NCBI GenBank assembly: GCA_022844225.1
Contig: JALHMC010000002.1
Location: 124,001-188,000 of the forward strand
Source: Hyphomicrobiaceae bacterium
GTDB taxonomy: Bacteria; Pseudomonadota; Alphaproteobacteria; Rhizobiales; Hyphomicrobiaceae
Length of the DNA stretch: 64,000 bases
Reading direction: 5' to 3'
The notes under the pieces are model-generated. The model made no database searches. It was not told the DNA's origin and worked only from the letters and a program-made list of their open reading frames with translations. Every line of letters starts with the position of its first letter. Position 1 is the stretch's first letter. This document shows positions 46,650 to 56,231 of this stretch, piece by piece. A program made the translations under genes and the position numbers.

Positions 46650-46951
46650 GGGATTGTTCCTGCAGGTCGTCGTCCTGGGACGGGGTGTTTCGTCTTTGGC
46701 GGCGGGTCTCGCCGTCCGATGCTTCAGTTCTAAGCGACGTTCCTTCAAAAGTAAATATGGAACGGTTCGGCTCGTTTTCAATAAACTGTGATCGTGTGCT
46801 CGGAGCTGATGAGCGGATCCTCGGAACGCATCGCGCCGCTGCGAACCTCCTCCCCGCGGCCCCGGTACATCCTTGCCGTCAACAGCTACCCAATGAGACG
46901 ATCCGTGGCCGCTGGCTGTGCGAGGTGGTTTTGCAGTTGTTAGGAGTGGTG
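46650..46951. other. Intergenic region between divergent exported-protein and lipase genes
   Basis: No gene is supported. It probably holds the promoters of the two divergent genes. I did not find a clear operator. Confidence 0.4.
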
Positions 46952-48158
46952 ATGGCGCTGGCGACAAGACCCGGTAGCCTGCTCGCAAAGACGATACGTC
47001 TGATCGCAGCTTTTGCTTTGCTTCTCGTCAGTTTCGCGCTTGTCGCTTGGCTTGCGTTCCGACCGGCAACGCCGGATGCGTTCTACGGTTTTGCGTTATC
47101 GCCGGAGCAGAGTTCCGGCGCGCTTCTCCGATATGAGCCCTACACGTTGTCGATCCCGATCGGCGGACAGGGGTGGCGCATCCTTTACGTCACTTCGAGT
47201 GGCGGAAAGCAGATGCTGGCAAGCGCAATCGTCGTGTTGCCGACGCGGGGCGGGGACGAACGACCCGTTATCGCCTGGGCGCACGGTACGACGGGAATTG
47301 TCTCGGGATGCGCGCCGTCCGTCCTTGGCCGCCCTTTCGAGCACGTGCCGAACATGGAAGCGATACTGCGCCAGGGCTGGGCATTTGTGGGAACAGATTA
47401 TCCAGGACTTGGCACGGACGGCGGACACCCCTACCTCGTGGGTGAAGATGCTGCACGCGCCGTGCTCGATGCGGTGCGAGCCGCCCGGCGGTTGAAAGAC
47501 GCCCATCTCGGCGATCGCGTCGTGGTCTGGGGCTTTTCGCAGGGGGGCCACTCAGCCCTCTGGACCGGAATGCGGGCGGCGGCAATCGCTCCAGAACTGA
47601 AGGTATTAGGGGTTGCCGCCATGGCGCCCGTAAGCGACCTGAATGAACTGGTGCAAGCATCCAAGGGCAGCAGCTTCGGAAAAATCATCTCATCGTACAT
47701 TCTGACAGCTTACGCTCGGGCGTATCCGGACGTGAGGCTCGGAGACTACGCAAGCCCCACATCGCGTCTCGTCGCACACCAGATTGCAAGTCGTTGTATC
47801 GACGGTTACCAGACGCGGCTTGCCGTTCTGGCAAGCAAGCTGCTTCCGAGGGACGGTCTGTTCTCGAAGGACCCGGGATCCACTGGGGATCCGGCTCGAT
47901 CAAAACACCCCCTCGGGCAACGTACCGGTGCCGTTACTCATTGCGCAGGGCGAGGCCGACGATTTGATACTGCCGGGACTGCAACAGCGCTTTGTTCAGG
48001 AACGTTGCTCTGAAGGTCAGCAAATCGACTACCGGACATATCCGGATCATGATCACGTCTCGTTGGTTTCTGCCGCTTCACCGCTCGCGGCCGAACTCAT
48101 CGAATGGACTCGCGACAGGCTCGGCGGGAAGGCCGCAAGAAACACGTGCCCACCATGA
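46952..48158 (+). pseudogene. Secretory-lipase-type alpha/beta hydrolase, frameshifted near 47875
   Basis: About 401 codons if one base is removed. The N-terminal frame has a membrane anchor or signal (IRLIAAFALLLVSFALVAWLAF), IAWAHGTTGIVSGCAPS, FVGTDYPGLGTDG and the nucleophile elbow WGFSQGGHSALW. After FSKDPG it derails. The matching C-terminal part (LGIRLDQNTPSGNVPVPLLIAQGEADDLILP with TYPDHDHVSL supplying the acid and histidine) is in another frame from about 47880 to the TGA at 48158. Removing one G from the CCCGGGA run (47875-47877) gives FSKDPDPLGIRLDQ and restores the full protein. The start at 46952 has AGGAG upstream. Real mutation or sequencing error cannot be told apart here. Confidence 0.85.
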
Positions 48159-48240
48159 GCTGGTGTGCGACTTTTGATCCGATTCACGGTACGGTGCGTT
48201 GCGTATCTAGAGATGATCGCCAGGACCGTACAAAGCCGCC

Positions 48241-48867
48241 ATGAACCAACCGCAAGCCCCCGCAGCAAGACCGCCAGGCCGCCCGCGCAGCGACGCCACG
48301 CGGCAAGCCATTCTCGATGCCTCCGCGCATCTCCTCGAAACCGAGAGCTATGACAAGATCTCGATCGAGCGCATCGCGTCGGAGGCCAAGGTCGGCAAAC
48401 AGTCGATTTATCGCTGGTGGGGTGGCAAGGCCGATGTCGTGCTCGCGGCCTATACCGAGCGCGTTCTGCCGCGCCTTCCGCCCCGACAGCCGACCGATGA
48501 TGCTTTCGGCGATCTCGAGGACTTCCTCCGGCAGTTGTTCGCGAGCGTGGCTACTCCTCTGGTCCGGCGCACCATGCAAGGACTGCTTGCAGAAGCGCAG
48601 CTCGATCCGGAATTCCGGCTGAAGTTCTACGGGGTCTTCGTTGCTTCACGACGTACGCTGTTCAAGCAGGTGCTCCGGCGCGGTGTTGCCCAGGGGCAGT
48701 TTCGGGACGACCTCGACATAGAGACGACGATCGACCTGCTGAACGGTGCCTTCTGGTACCGGTTGCTGTCGGGCGGCGAGGAAGATCTCGACGACGCGTT
48801 CGCAACGAGCCTCGTCCGCACCATGCGACCGGCGATTGCCGCCGCGAGGCAGAGAGCCAAAGCGTAG
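48241..48867 (+). CDS. TetR/AcrR-family transcriptional regulator
   Basis: 208 residues. The N-terminal DNA-binding part runs from GRPRSDATRQAILDASAHLLE to ISIERIASEAKVGKQSIYRWWGGKADVVLAA (helix-turn-helix at about 35-55). The C-terminal ligand domain ends ARQRAKA. It starts 82 bases after the frameshifted lipase on the same strand and could regulate it or itself; no operator was identified. Confidence 0.93.
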   Translation: MNQPQAPAARPPGRPRSDATRQAILDASAHLLETESYDKISIERIASEAKVGKQSIYRWWGGKADVVLAAYTERVLPRLPPRQPTDDAFGDLEDFLRQLFASVATPLVRRTMQGLLAEAQLDPEFRLKFYGVFVASRRTLFKQVLRRGVAQGQFRDDLDIETTIDLLNGAFWYRLLSGGEEDLDDAFATSLVRTMRPAIAAARQRAKA

Positions 48868-49151
48868 GGGCGGGCGGAACTTTCCTTGGCCGGGTGACGC
48901 CAGCCCGCAACGTCGCTCGCACTATCCGGCTGCCACGCGGCTGCCGCAATGATGTCATTCGACTGCCACGCCGCTCGCGATACTCGGACGGAAGGTGATT
49001 CGCTGCGTTCGATGATGCGGATTGCCAACGGTGGCATGTCTCGGGTCTTGGCAACAGAGGCCTGTTAACTCTAAATTAACTTTGTTGATTCGAGATGCGA
49101 GCGCCCTGCCTGGGGGAATCTGCTGTAGCGCGTTCGGACATCCTGGGGACC

Positions 49152-50132
49152 ATGAAGAACCGACTTACCGGCATCGCCGTTGGGCTTAGCTTGGCCATAC
49201 TCGTCGCGGGCTGCGCGGGCGCACCGGAACTCTTGCCGGCTGCTCGTCCGCTGTCCAAGGACGCTATGATGCTCCTCGGCAAGAAGGGCATGAAGCCAGA
49301 AGCGCCGCTTTTCGTCAGGATTTTCAAGGAAGAATCCGAACTCGAGATTTGGAAGCTGCGCGACGACGGGCATTTCCATCACTTCAAGACCTATCCTATC
49401 TGCACCTGGTCAGGCGATCTCGGGCCGAAGCTCGCACAGGGCGACAAGCAGGCACCCGAGGGCTTCTACACGATCCAAAAGAGCCAGATGAACCCGAACT
49501 CCAGCTTTCATCTGGCGTTCAATCTGGGCTTTCCCAATGCTTATGATCGGGCCCATGGGCGCACCGGAAGCGCGTTGATGGTGCACGGCAAGTGCAAGTC
49601 GGCGGGCTGCTATGCGATGACAGACGCCTTGATCGAAGAGATCTATGCGCTGGCGCGGGAGACCTTCGATGCGGGCCATGCATCGTTCCAGGTGCATGCC
49701 TTTCCGTTTCGCATGACGGATGCGAACATGGCGCGGCACCGAGGCTCCAAGTGGATGGATTTCTGGAAGACATTGAAGGAAGGGCACGATCACTTCGAGA
49801 TTACGCGACAACCGCCACCGGTGGTCGTGTGCGGCAAGCGATATCACGTCAACGCGCGGCCATTGCAGAACGTCTCAATGCGCATCGATCCCGCCGGCGC
49901 CTGTCCGAGCCTCGAAAAGCCGCCGCTGACGCCGTTCGTGCCGTCGGGAGACCGGCAAACGGCGGACGCGCACGTCGTTGCACCTGGCCCCAAACTACGG
50001 GCGTTTGCGTCTGCTCCGGGAGCCAGCGGCTCGGCCACCGCTACGCTCCAGGGCTTGACCAACGGGTCACTCGGATCGCCCCGCGTGATGACGGGTAGCG
50101 CTGGACTGGGCTTCACGGGACCCAACAATTAG
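49152..50132 (+). CDS. L,D-transpeptidase-like lipoprotein (YkuD/YafK type), copy 1
   Basis: 326 residues from the ATG at 49152. The lipoprotein signal ends LVAGC, so the mature protein is lipid-anchored. The YkuD domain (about 50-230) has SELEIWKL, KTYPICTWSGDLGPKLAQGD, EGFYTI and the catalytic pair His145 and Cys153 in VHGKCKSAGCYAMTD. A Pro/Ala-rich tail follows. Such enzymes form or cut 3-3 peptidoglycan crosslinks or link proteins to peptidoglycan. A paralogue starts just 120 bases downstream. Confidence 0.9.
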   Translation: MKNRLTGIAVGLSLAILVAGCAGAPELLPAARPLSKDAMMLLGKKGMKPEAPLFVRIFKEESELEIWKLRDDGHFHHFKTYPICTWSGDLGPKLAQGDKQAPEGFYTIQKSQMNPNSSFHLAFNLGFPNAYDRAHGRTGSALMVHGKCKSAGCYAMTDALIEEIYALARETFDAGHASFQVHAFPFRMTDANMARHRGSKWMDFWKTLKEGHDHFEITRQPPPVVVCGKRYHVNARPLQNVSMRIDPAGACPSLEKPPLTPFVPSGDRQTADAHVVAPGPKLRAFASAPGASGSATATLQGLTNGSLGSPRVMTGSAGLGFTGPNN

Positions 50133-50252
50133 CCGCGGCCGGGTATTGACCTGTGGCTTGGCTGCCGCAGGGTCTTGCTGCCCTCAAATCAGCAGGTTAG
50201 GACTGCCAGAATAGGCGGTAACCAAACTATCGCAGGTGACCGCGTGCGGGAC

Positions 50253-51575
50253 ATGCCGGAAGGCATGGCGCCAGCATCGAGAGTGCGGGTGGGCATGCGA
50301 TTAGCCTTGAGCAAGTCTGGAGCTATCGCTTGTGTCGCAATTTCGGCACTGGCGTTGGGCGTTGCAACGACAGCATCCGCACTCGACATCGAATTGATTG
50401 ACGTTGCGCCCGATCGCGTGGAGCGGCAACGGCACTTCGCGCGCGGTGAGCTACCCTTGGCGGCTACGCCACGGCTCGATCAACTCGACGAGCGTCTCAA
50501 ATCTCTGGATCTCGCATCGGGCCGCGCCATCTACATCCGCATCTTCAAAGCGGAGTCGGAACTCGAATTGTGGATGCAAAACAGCGGAGGCACGTTCACT
50601 CGGCTCGCGACCTACCCAATCTGTCATTGGACGGGCAGTCTCGGACCCAAGCTCAAGGAAGGCGACAAGCAAAGCCCGGAAGGCTTCTACACCGTCGGGA
50701 CACCTCAGACCCGCCTGGTCGGGCGGTGGCGCCGCGCGTTCAACCTCGGTTTTCCGAACCACCACGACCAACTCCTGAACCGAACGGGCTCCTACATTCT
50801 CATCCATGGCGGCTGCTCGTCGGTCGGCTGCTTCGCCATGACGGACGAGGTGCAAGAAGAGATCTATGGCCTTGCCCGGGCCGCACTCTCGAAAGGGCAG
50901 GATAGATTTCAGGTTCACGTCTTCCCATTCCGAATGACACCAGAAAATCTCCAGCGTCATGCCGAGCACGAATGGGCGCACACGTGGAACGACCTGAAAC
51001 CTGCCTATGACAGCTTCGAGCGGACGCGCGTGCCACCGCGGATCGCTCTCTGCGGCGTGCGCTACAAGGTCGCCGACGGTCTTCCCGGAGAGACCGGCAG
51101 CGATGAGCGGCGACTGCCATTGCTGCGTCAAGCCTCGGCAGATGCACGCGCCATCGATCCTCATGCGGTGATCGATGCAAACGGCAATTGGGTCGCGCCG
51201 CCGTGTGAATTCGAGGACGAAGCCAAAAGGCGCGAGTTCTACGCCGGCTCGGAGATCGCCGTGGCGGGCACACCTGTTGCGGCGCCGATCGTATCCACGC
51301 CGACCCCATCAGCATCGACCATCACGCTGAACACACCGACGACTGAGGCGCCTGAGTCGGCGAAAAGGTCGCTTGCGGCGCGGGGTTTGACACGCGAAGC
51401 CGCAGCGTCCGACGTTGAAAGCACGAGTGGCTCGCGGGTCAGACGGATTCAACAGAGCGCGAAACCAACGCGTCGCGAGTCCGGTCCTGCGCAACGCGAT
51501 GCGGCACCATCGGTCGACGGCTTCGGCAGTGCCACGTTCCGTGCTAGTCAGCGGCTCACCGCGACCGGAGGCTGA
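50253..51575 (+). CDS. L,D-transpeptidase-like exported protein (YkuD/YafK type), copy 2
   Basis: About 440 residues from the ATG at 50253; the frame is open from 50175, and 50295 is another possible start. The signal peptide is IACVAISALALGVATTASALD. The YkuD domain parallels copy 1 (SELELWMQ, TYPICHWTGSLGPKLKEGD, EGFYTVG) with the catalytic pair His185 and Cys193 in HGGCSSVGCFAMTD. A long low-complexity C-terminus (about 330-440, Thr/Ala/Arg-rich) differs from copy 1. Clear tandem duplication with divergence. Confidence 0.9.
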   Translation: MPEGMAPASRVRVGMRLALSKSGAIACVAISALALGVATTASALDIELIDVAPDRVERQRHFARGELPLAATPRLDQLDERLKSLDLASGRAIYIRIFKAESELELWMQNSGGTFTRLATYPICHWTGSLGPKLKEGDKQSPEGFYTVGTPQTRLVGRWRRAFNLGFPNHHDQLLNRTGSYILIHGGCSSVGCFAMTDEVQEEIYGLARAALSKGQDRFQVHVFPFRMTPENLQRHAEHEWAHTWNDLKPAYDSFERTRVPPRIALCGVRYKVADGLPGETGSDERRLPLLRQASADARAIDPHAVIDANGNWVAPPCEFEDEAKRREFYAGSEIAVAGTPVAAPIVSTPTPSASTITLNTPTTEAPESAKRSLAARGLTREAAASDVESTSGSRVRRIQQSAKPTRRESGPAQRDAAPSVDGFGSATFRASQRLTATGG

Positions 51576-51628
51576 GTCCAATCGGCTGCCCATGCATCGC
51601 GCACGCGTCGGTCAGCCTCGAGGCCCCC

Positions 51629-52036
51629 ATGTCCAAACCTATTCTGCTGGTGGTTGCCGCGGCGCTCGTTGATGTCGATGGCCGAGTGCTGATCGCTCAG
51701 CGGCCGGAGGGGCGGAGCATGGCTGGGCTCTGGGAGTTTCCAGGCGGCAAGGTCGGACCCGAAGAAAGCCCAGAGGATGCTCTCGTGCGCGAGCTTCGCG
51801 AAGAACTCGCGATCGAGGTTTGCGACACGTGCCTTGCACCTTTCACTTTCGCCAGCCACTCGTACGAGACGTTCCATTTGCTGATGCCGCTTTATCTCTG
51901 CCGCCGTTGGGAGGGAGAGATCCGGCCGCAGGAGGGGCAGAACGTCAAATGGGTCCGCGCCGCGCGGCTGCAGGACTACCCGATGCCCCCAGCAGATCTG
52001 CCTCTGATCCCAATGCTGTTCGATCTTTTGGGATAA
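51629..52036 (+). CDS. mutT: MutT-type Nudix 8-oxo-dGTP diphosphatase
   Basis: Removes 8-oxo-dGTP from the nucleotide pool. 135 residues with a complete Nudix box (GGKVGPEESPEDALVRELREEL, about 39-60), LIAQRPEGRSMAGLWEFPGG before it and the Trp-Val segment QNVKWVRAARLQDYPMPPADLPLIPML at the end, typical for MutT. GAGGCC precedes the ATG. Confidence 0.94.
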   Translation: MSKPILLVVAAALVDVDGRVLIAQRPEGRSMAGLWEFPGGKVGPEESPEDALVRELREELAIEVCDTCLAPFTFASHSYETFHLLMPLYLCRRWEGEIRPQEGQNVKWVRAARLQDYPMPPADLPLIPMLFDLLG

Positions 52037-52238
52037 GCGGCAGCGCTGAAGGCCCCTGCTCGACATGTGCGAACTACGCCTACGTTGCCCCGACTTCAGT
52101 ATCTCGGACGCTACCGATGCGAACCGGCTATGCGTGGCAATATGTCCGGACAGCCGTCTGTTTGCCGTGGGCGGTCGTTGCTAAGCTCGTTGCGCCAAAA
52201 CATGCGAGAGCGCGGAGTACGTCGCGCGGGGAGGTCCA

Positions 52239-54029
52239 ATGAACGACGCTTACCAGTCGCTGGCGCAGCCGCAGGCCGCGGACCTTGCACGGGCCACGGC
52301 CGCTCGTTGGCTCGGTGCGTTCGAGACGGCGCTCGCGACACGGGACCCCGCGCGGATCGCCGGACTGTTTCACCCGGACAGCCACTGGCGGGATATCCTG
52401 GCATTCACTTGGCATTACACGCCGGTCGAAGGGCATACGGCCATCGCCGAAAGGCTTGCCACTGAGCAAGGACGGACCGCTGCCCACGGCTTTCATATCC
52501 CACCCCGCCGCCGGGCACCGCAGCGGATCACGCGCGTGGGCATCGATTGCATCGAGGCCATCTTCGAGTTCGAAACGGCGGTCGGAAGGGGTTCTGGACT
52601 TTTCCGGCTTTCGCCCGTCGGCGAGGGCGAGGAGACCAAGGCTTGGCACATCTCGACCACACTCGAGGAACTCAGAGGCCACGAGGAGAAGATCGGCGCC
52701 AACCGGCCAACGGGCGCAGCCTATTCGCGCAACTTCGGCGGCGACAATTGGGAGGACGTCCGGAGCAAGGCACGCAGCTACGAAGGCCGCGAGCCGGAGG
52801 TCCTGGTCATCGGCGGCGCCCAGGCGGGGCTTTGCATCGCTGCACGGCTCAATCAATTGGGCGTCGACACACTGGTCGTCGAGAAATGGCCTCGCATCGG
52901 CGACAGCTGGAGGAAGCGGTACCACTCGCTTGCCCTGCACAACTCGACCCACGTCAACCACCTGCCGTACATGGAGTTTCCGCCCACCTATCCGACCTAC
53001 ATTCCCAAAGACATGCTCGGGAACTGGTTCGAGATCTATGCAGAAGCCATGGAGATCAACTGCTGGACCAATACGGAATTCGTCAGCGGCGAATGGGACG
53101 ACGCGGCGAAACGTTGGTCTGCGCGAGTGCGAAAGGCGGATGGATTCGAGCGGATATTGAGACCCCGCCACCTCGTGTTTGCCAATGGCGTCAGCAGCTA
53201 TCCCTTCATTCCAGATGTTCCCGGGCTCGACGCCTTCCGGGGGGAGGTCGTGCACTCGGAGGGCTTCACCAGCGGTGCGAAGTGGCGAGGCAAGGCCGCT
53301 CTCATTCTCGGCACCGGCAGCAGCGCCAACGATATCGCGCAAGATCTTCACAGCCACGATGTCAAGACAACGATCGTGCAACGGGGCTCGACCACCGTGG
53401 TGTCGATCAACCCGAGCGCGCGCCTCAACGAGGCAGTGTGGGACGAAGACGGGCTATACGAAGACTGCGATCTCGTCGCGGCGTCGCCAACGCCGTCCCT
53501 AACCATCGAATCCTACAAGATGGGTGCTCAGCGCATGCTGGAGCTCGACAGGGACATGATCGAGGGATTGCAGAAAATCGGCTTCAAATACGACATGGGG
53601 GAGGATGGCACCGGGCACCAAATGAAGTACTTCCGGCGAGGCGGTGGTTATAATCTCGATGCCGGAAGCTCAGCCCTCATGATCAAAGGCGAGATCGGGC
53701 TGTTGCAGTACGACCGGATCGAGACCTTCGTCGAGGCGGGCGCACGCCTGACGGATGGCACGATGGTTCCGGTGGACGTGCTGATCCTTGCGACCGGCTA
53801 CTATCCGCAGGTCGAGCTGGTCCGCCGCTCGCTCGGCGAAGATCTCGTTAAGCGCATCGGGCCGGTGTGGGGCATCGGCGTGGACGGCGAATTGAGCAAT
53901 ATGTTCAAGCGCACACCACAGCAGGGCCTCTGGTTCATCGCTGGCGGCCTGCCGCACTGCCGCATCAACTCCAAGTATCTGGCAATACAGATCAAGGCGA
54001 TGGAGCTTGGCATGCTCGCCCCCCTCTAA
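52239..54029 (+). CDS. Flavin-containing monooxygenase with N-terminal SnoaL-like domain
   Basis: 596 residues. Residues about 20-140 look like a SnoaL/NTF2-type domain (RWLGAFETALATRDPARIAGLFHPDSHWRDIL). The FAD Rossmann motif is VLVIGGAQAGLCIAARL (G192-G197), then a characteristic GDSWRKRYHSLALHNS, and the NADPH motif ILGTGSSANDIAQDL (from Gly358). The C-terminal ATGYYPQVE is the usual FMO/BVMO element. GGGAGG lies upstream of the ATG. The fusion order is seen in other bacterial FMO-type proteins; substrate unknown. Confidence 0.93.
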   Translation: MNDAYQSLAQPQAADLARATAARWLGAFETALATRDPARIAGLFHPDSHWRDILAFTWHYTPVEGHTAIAERLATEQGRTAAHGFHIPPRRRAPQRITRVGIDCIEAIFEFETAVGRGSGLFRLSPVGEGEETKAWHISTTLEELRGHEEKIGANRPTGAAYSRNFGGDNWEDVRSKARSYEGREPEVLVIGGAQAGLCIAARLNQLGVDTLVVEKWPRIGDSWRKRYHSLALHNSTHVNHLPYMEFPPTYPTYIPKDMLGNWFEIYAEAMEINCWTNTEFVSGEWDDAAKRWSARVRKADGFERILRPRHLVFANGVSSYPFIPDVPGLDAFRGEVVHSEGFTSGAKWRGKAALILGTGSSANDIAQDLHSHDVKTTIVQRGSTTVVSINPSARLNEAVWDEDGLYEDCDLVAASPTPSLTIESYKMGAQRMLELDRDMIEGLQKIGFKYDMGEDGTGHQMKYFRRGGGYNLDAGSSALMIKGEIGLLQYDRIETFVEAGARLTDGTMVPVDVLILATGYYPQVELVRRSLGEDLVKRIGPVWGIGVDGELSNMFKRTPQQGLWFIAGGLPHCRINSKYLAIQIKAMELGMLAPL

Positions 54030-54258
54030 TGGGAAGGCCCACGCGATCGGCAGCCCCTGCGTTAACCTTTCATCCCCTTGCCTCGCACCCTGTGGCTCGC
54101 CTATAAGACGCCCGTGAGCCGCCCGGCGGGGCATGCCGTGGCGGCTCTTAATGCTTTAATGACCCACAATGGGCCTCGCCGCTCTCCCGATCAGGGGTAG
54201 CGCAGAGCCGTCTCGCACCGCGAGGCGGCAAAGGGCCTACCAGAAAGGACGAAGCAAA

Positions 54259-54459
54259 ATGCCCAAGATGAAGACCAAGAGCAGCGCCAAAAAGCGCTTC
54301 AAGGTGACCGGCACGGGCAAAATCCTCGCGCAGGCGGCCGGAAAGCGGCACGGCATGATCAAGCGGTCGGCGAAGTTCGTGCGCAATGCGCGCGGAACGA
54401 TGACGCTGAACGACAGCGACGCCAAGATCGTCAAGAAGTACATGCCGTACGTCAGGTGA
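54259..54459 (+). CDS. rpmI: 50S ribosomal protein L35
   Basis: 66 residues starting [22 protein letters not shown], the fixed L35 N-terminus, and ending KKYMPYVR. The frame is open upstream but the ATG at 54259 with AAAGGACG before it is clearly right. rplT follows 119 bases later. infC is not upstream here. Confidence 0.97.
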   Translation: MPKMKTKSSAKKRFKVTGTGKILAQAAGKRHGMIKRSAKFVRNARGTMTLNDSDAKIVKKYMPYVR

Positions 54460-54578
54460 TTTGCAGGCCGTAAACCGGTGCAACCGTGAAATCGTGAGTT
54501 AGGTTTCGCGCGTTCTCGGATCGTTCGGCCAGCCTCATCCGACCACCGTTCCACTACGATCATCACGGAGCTGCCATC

Positions 54579-54941
54579 ATGGCGCGCGTCAAGCGGGGCG
54601 TTACAGCCCATGCGAAGCACAAGAAAGTCATCAAGCTCGCCAAGGGCTATTACGGCCGGCGCAAGAATACGATCCGGATTGCCAAGCAGGCAGTCGAGAA
54701 GGCGATGCAGTACGCCTACCGCGACCGTAAAGTCCGGAAGCGGAACTTCCGCTCGCTGTGGATCCAGCGGATCAACGCCGCCGTGCGCGAACATGGGCTC
54801 ACCTACGGCCGATTTATCCACGGTCTCTCGGTCGCCGGGATCGAGATCGACCGCAAGGTGCTGGCCGATCTGGCGGTGAAAGATGCCAGCGGCTTCAAGG
54901 CGCTCGTCGATCAGGCGCAGGCTGCCGCAAAGGCCGCCTGA
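54579..54941 (+). CDS. rplT: 50S ribosomal protein L20
   Basis: 120 residues: [42 protein letters not shown] at the N-terminus and [21 protein letters not shown]-like sequence in the middle, the standard L20 pattern. An L20-type ribosome site GGAG is about 9 bases upstream. pheS starts 80 bases after the stop. Confidence 0.97.
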   Translation: MARVKRGVTAHAKHKKVIKLAKGYYGRRKNTIRIAKQAVEKAMQYAYRDRKVRKRNFRSLWIQRINAAVREHGLTYGRFIHGLSVAGIEIDRKVLADLAVKDASGFKALVDQAQAAAKAA

Positions 54942-54969
54942 ATACGTCCACTCGATTACGGTTGGCCGA

Positions 54970-54995
54970 GCCGAAAGGAGCACGCTCCTTTCGGC
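54970..54995 (+). repeat. Perfect palindromic hairpin between rplT and pheS
   Basis: Twelve-base arms GCCGAAAGGAGC and GCTCCTTTCGGC are separated by AC. There is no clear T-run after it (CTTCGGCATTTGC), so it is more likely a processing or regulatory hairpin than a simple terminator. Confidence 0.6.
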
Positions 54996-55021
54996 CTTCG
55001 GCATTTGCAGAGAGGTTCAGC

Positions 55022-56104
55022 ATGTCCGGGACGGATCTGAGCGCCATCGAAAGCGAGCTGGTCACCGATATTTCGGCCGCTTCCGATCTGGCGGCGATCG
55101 AAGCGGTGCGCATCTCGGCGCTCGGACGCAAAGGGCGGGTTCCGGAGCTGATGAGCCGGCTCGGCAAAATGCCGGCGGAAGAAAGGAAGAGCTTCGGCGC
55201 CGCCGTTAATCAGCTCCGCGACCGCGTGACGGCGGCGCTCGAGACGCGCAAGGCGGCGCTCGAGGGCGAGGCCATGGCGCAGCGGCTCGCGTCGGAGCGG
55301 GCCGACGTGACACTTCCCGTTCGACCCGGCCCGGTTGCCGAAGGGCGCATCCACCCGATCAGTCAGGTGTTCGACGAGATCGCCGAGATTTTCGCCGACA
55401 TGGGCTTCGCGATCGCCGAGGGGCCGGACATCGAAACGGACGACCTCAACTTCACGAAACTCAATATTCCGCCGGAGCATCCCGCCCGGCAGATGCACGA
55501 TACGTTCTATTTGAAGTCGCCCGAGCGGATCGCCAAGGGCGAGGCGCCGATGCTGCTCAGGACGCACACCAGCCCTGTGCAGGTGCGCACGATGCTGAGC
55601 CAGAAGCCGCCGATCCGGATCATCGTGCCGGGACGCGTCTACCGCATGGATTCGGACGCGACGCACACGCCGATGTTCCACCAGATCGAGGGGTTGGTCA
55701 TCGACGAGTCGACGCACTTCGGGCACCTGAAGTGGTGCCTCGAGGAGTTCTGCAAGGCGTTCTTCGAGGTGGACGAGGTGCGCATGCGCTTCCGCGCCTC
55801 GCACTTCCCGTTCACCGAGCCGTCGGCCGAGGTGGACGTCGGGGCCGAGGCGATCGGCAAGCCCGGCAAGTGGCTCGAAATCCTCGGTTGCGGAATGGTG
55901 CACCCGAAGGTGATCGAGATGTGCGGGCTCGATCCGGAGAAGTATCAGGGCTGGGCGTTCGGCATGGGCCTCGACCGCATCGCAATGCTGAAATACGGCA
56001 TCCCCGACCTGCGCGACATGTTCAACGCGGATCTGCGCTGGCTCCGCCATTACGGCTTCAGCTCGCTCGACGTACCGACGCTGGCGGGGGGGATGTCGAG
56101 TTAG
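55022..56104 (+). CDS. pheS: Phenylalanyl-tRNA synthetase alpha subunit
   Basis: Charges tRNA-Phe together with PheT. 360 residues from the ATG at 55022, GAGAGG upstream. The N-terminal coiled-coil (1-95) is followed by the class II core: [34 protein letters not shown], and motif 3 in [25 protein letters not shown]. The long frame that opens at 54758 is not the real start. Confidence 0.98.
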   Translation: MSGTDLSAIESELVTDISAASDLAAIEAVRISALGRKGRVPELMSRLGKMPAEERKSFGAAVNQLRDRVTAALETRKAALEGEAMAQRLASERADVTLPVRPGPVAEGRIHPISQVFDEIAEIFADMGFAIAEGPDIETDDLNFTKLNIPPEHPARQMHDTFYLKSPERIAKGEAPMLLRTHTSPVQVRTMLSQKPPIRIIVPGRVYRMDSDATHTPMFHQIEGLVIDESTHFGHLKWCLEEFCKAFFEVDEVRMRFRASHFPFTEPSAEVDVGAEAIGKPGKWLEILGCGMVHPKVIEMCGLDPEKYQGWAFGMGLDRIAMLKYGIPDLRDMFNADLRWLRHYGFSSLDVPTLAGGMSS

Positions 56105-56231
56105 AGCGGAATAGCCCGAGCCAATCGTTCCCCCCACACCTGTCCCCACCCCGCTAGGATGAGGGGGACGCAAGAGCCGATGGGCCCGCGCACGCCAATT
56201 CGCGAGACGCGGCGCAGGATAGAGACCTCTC

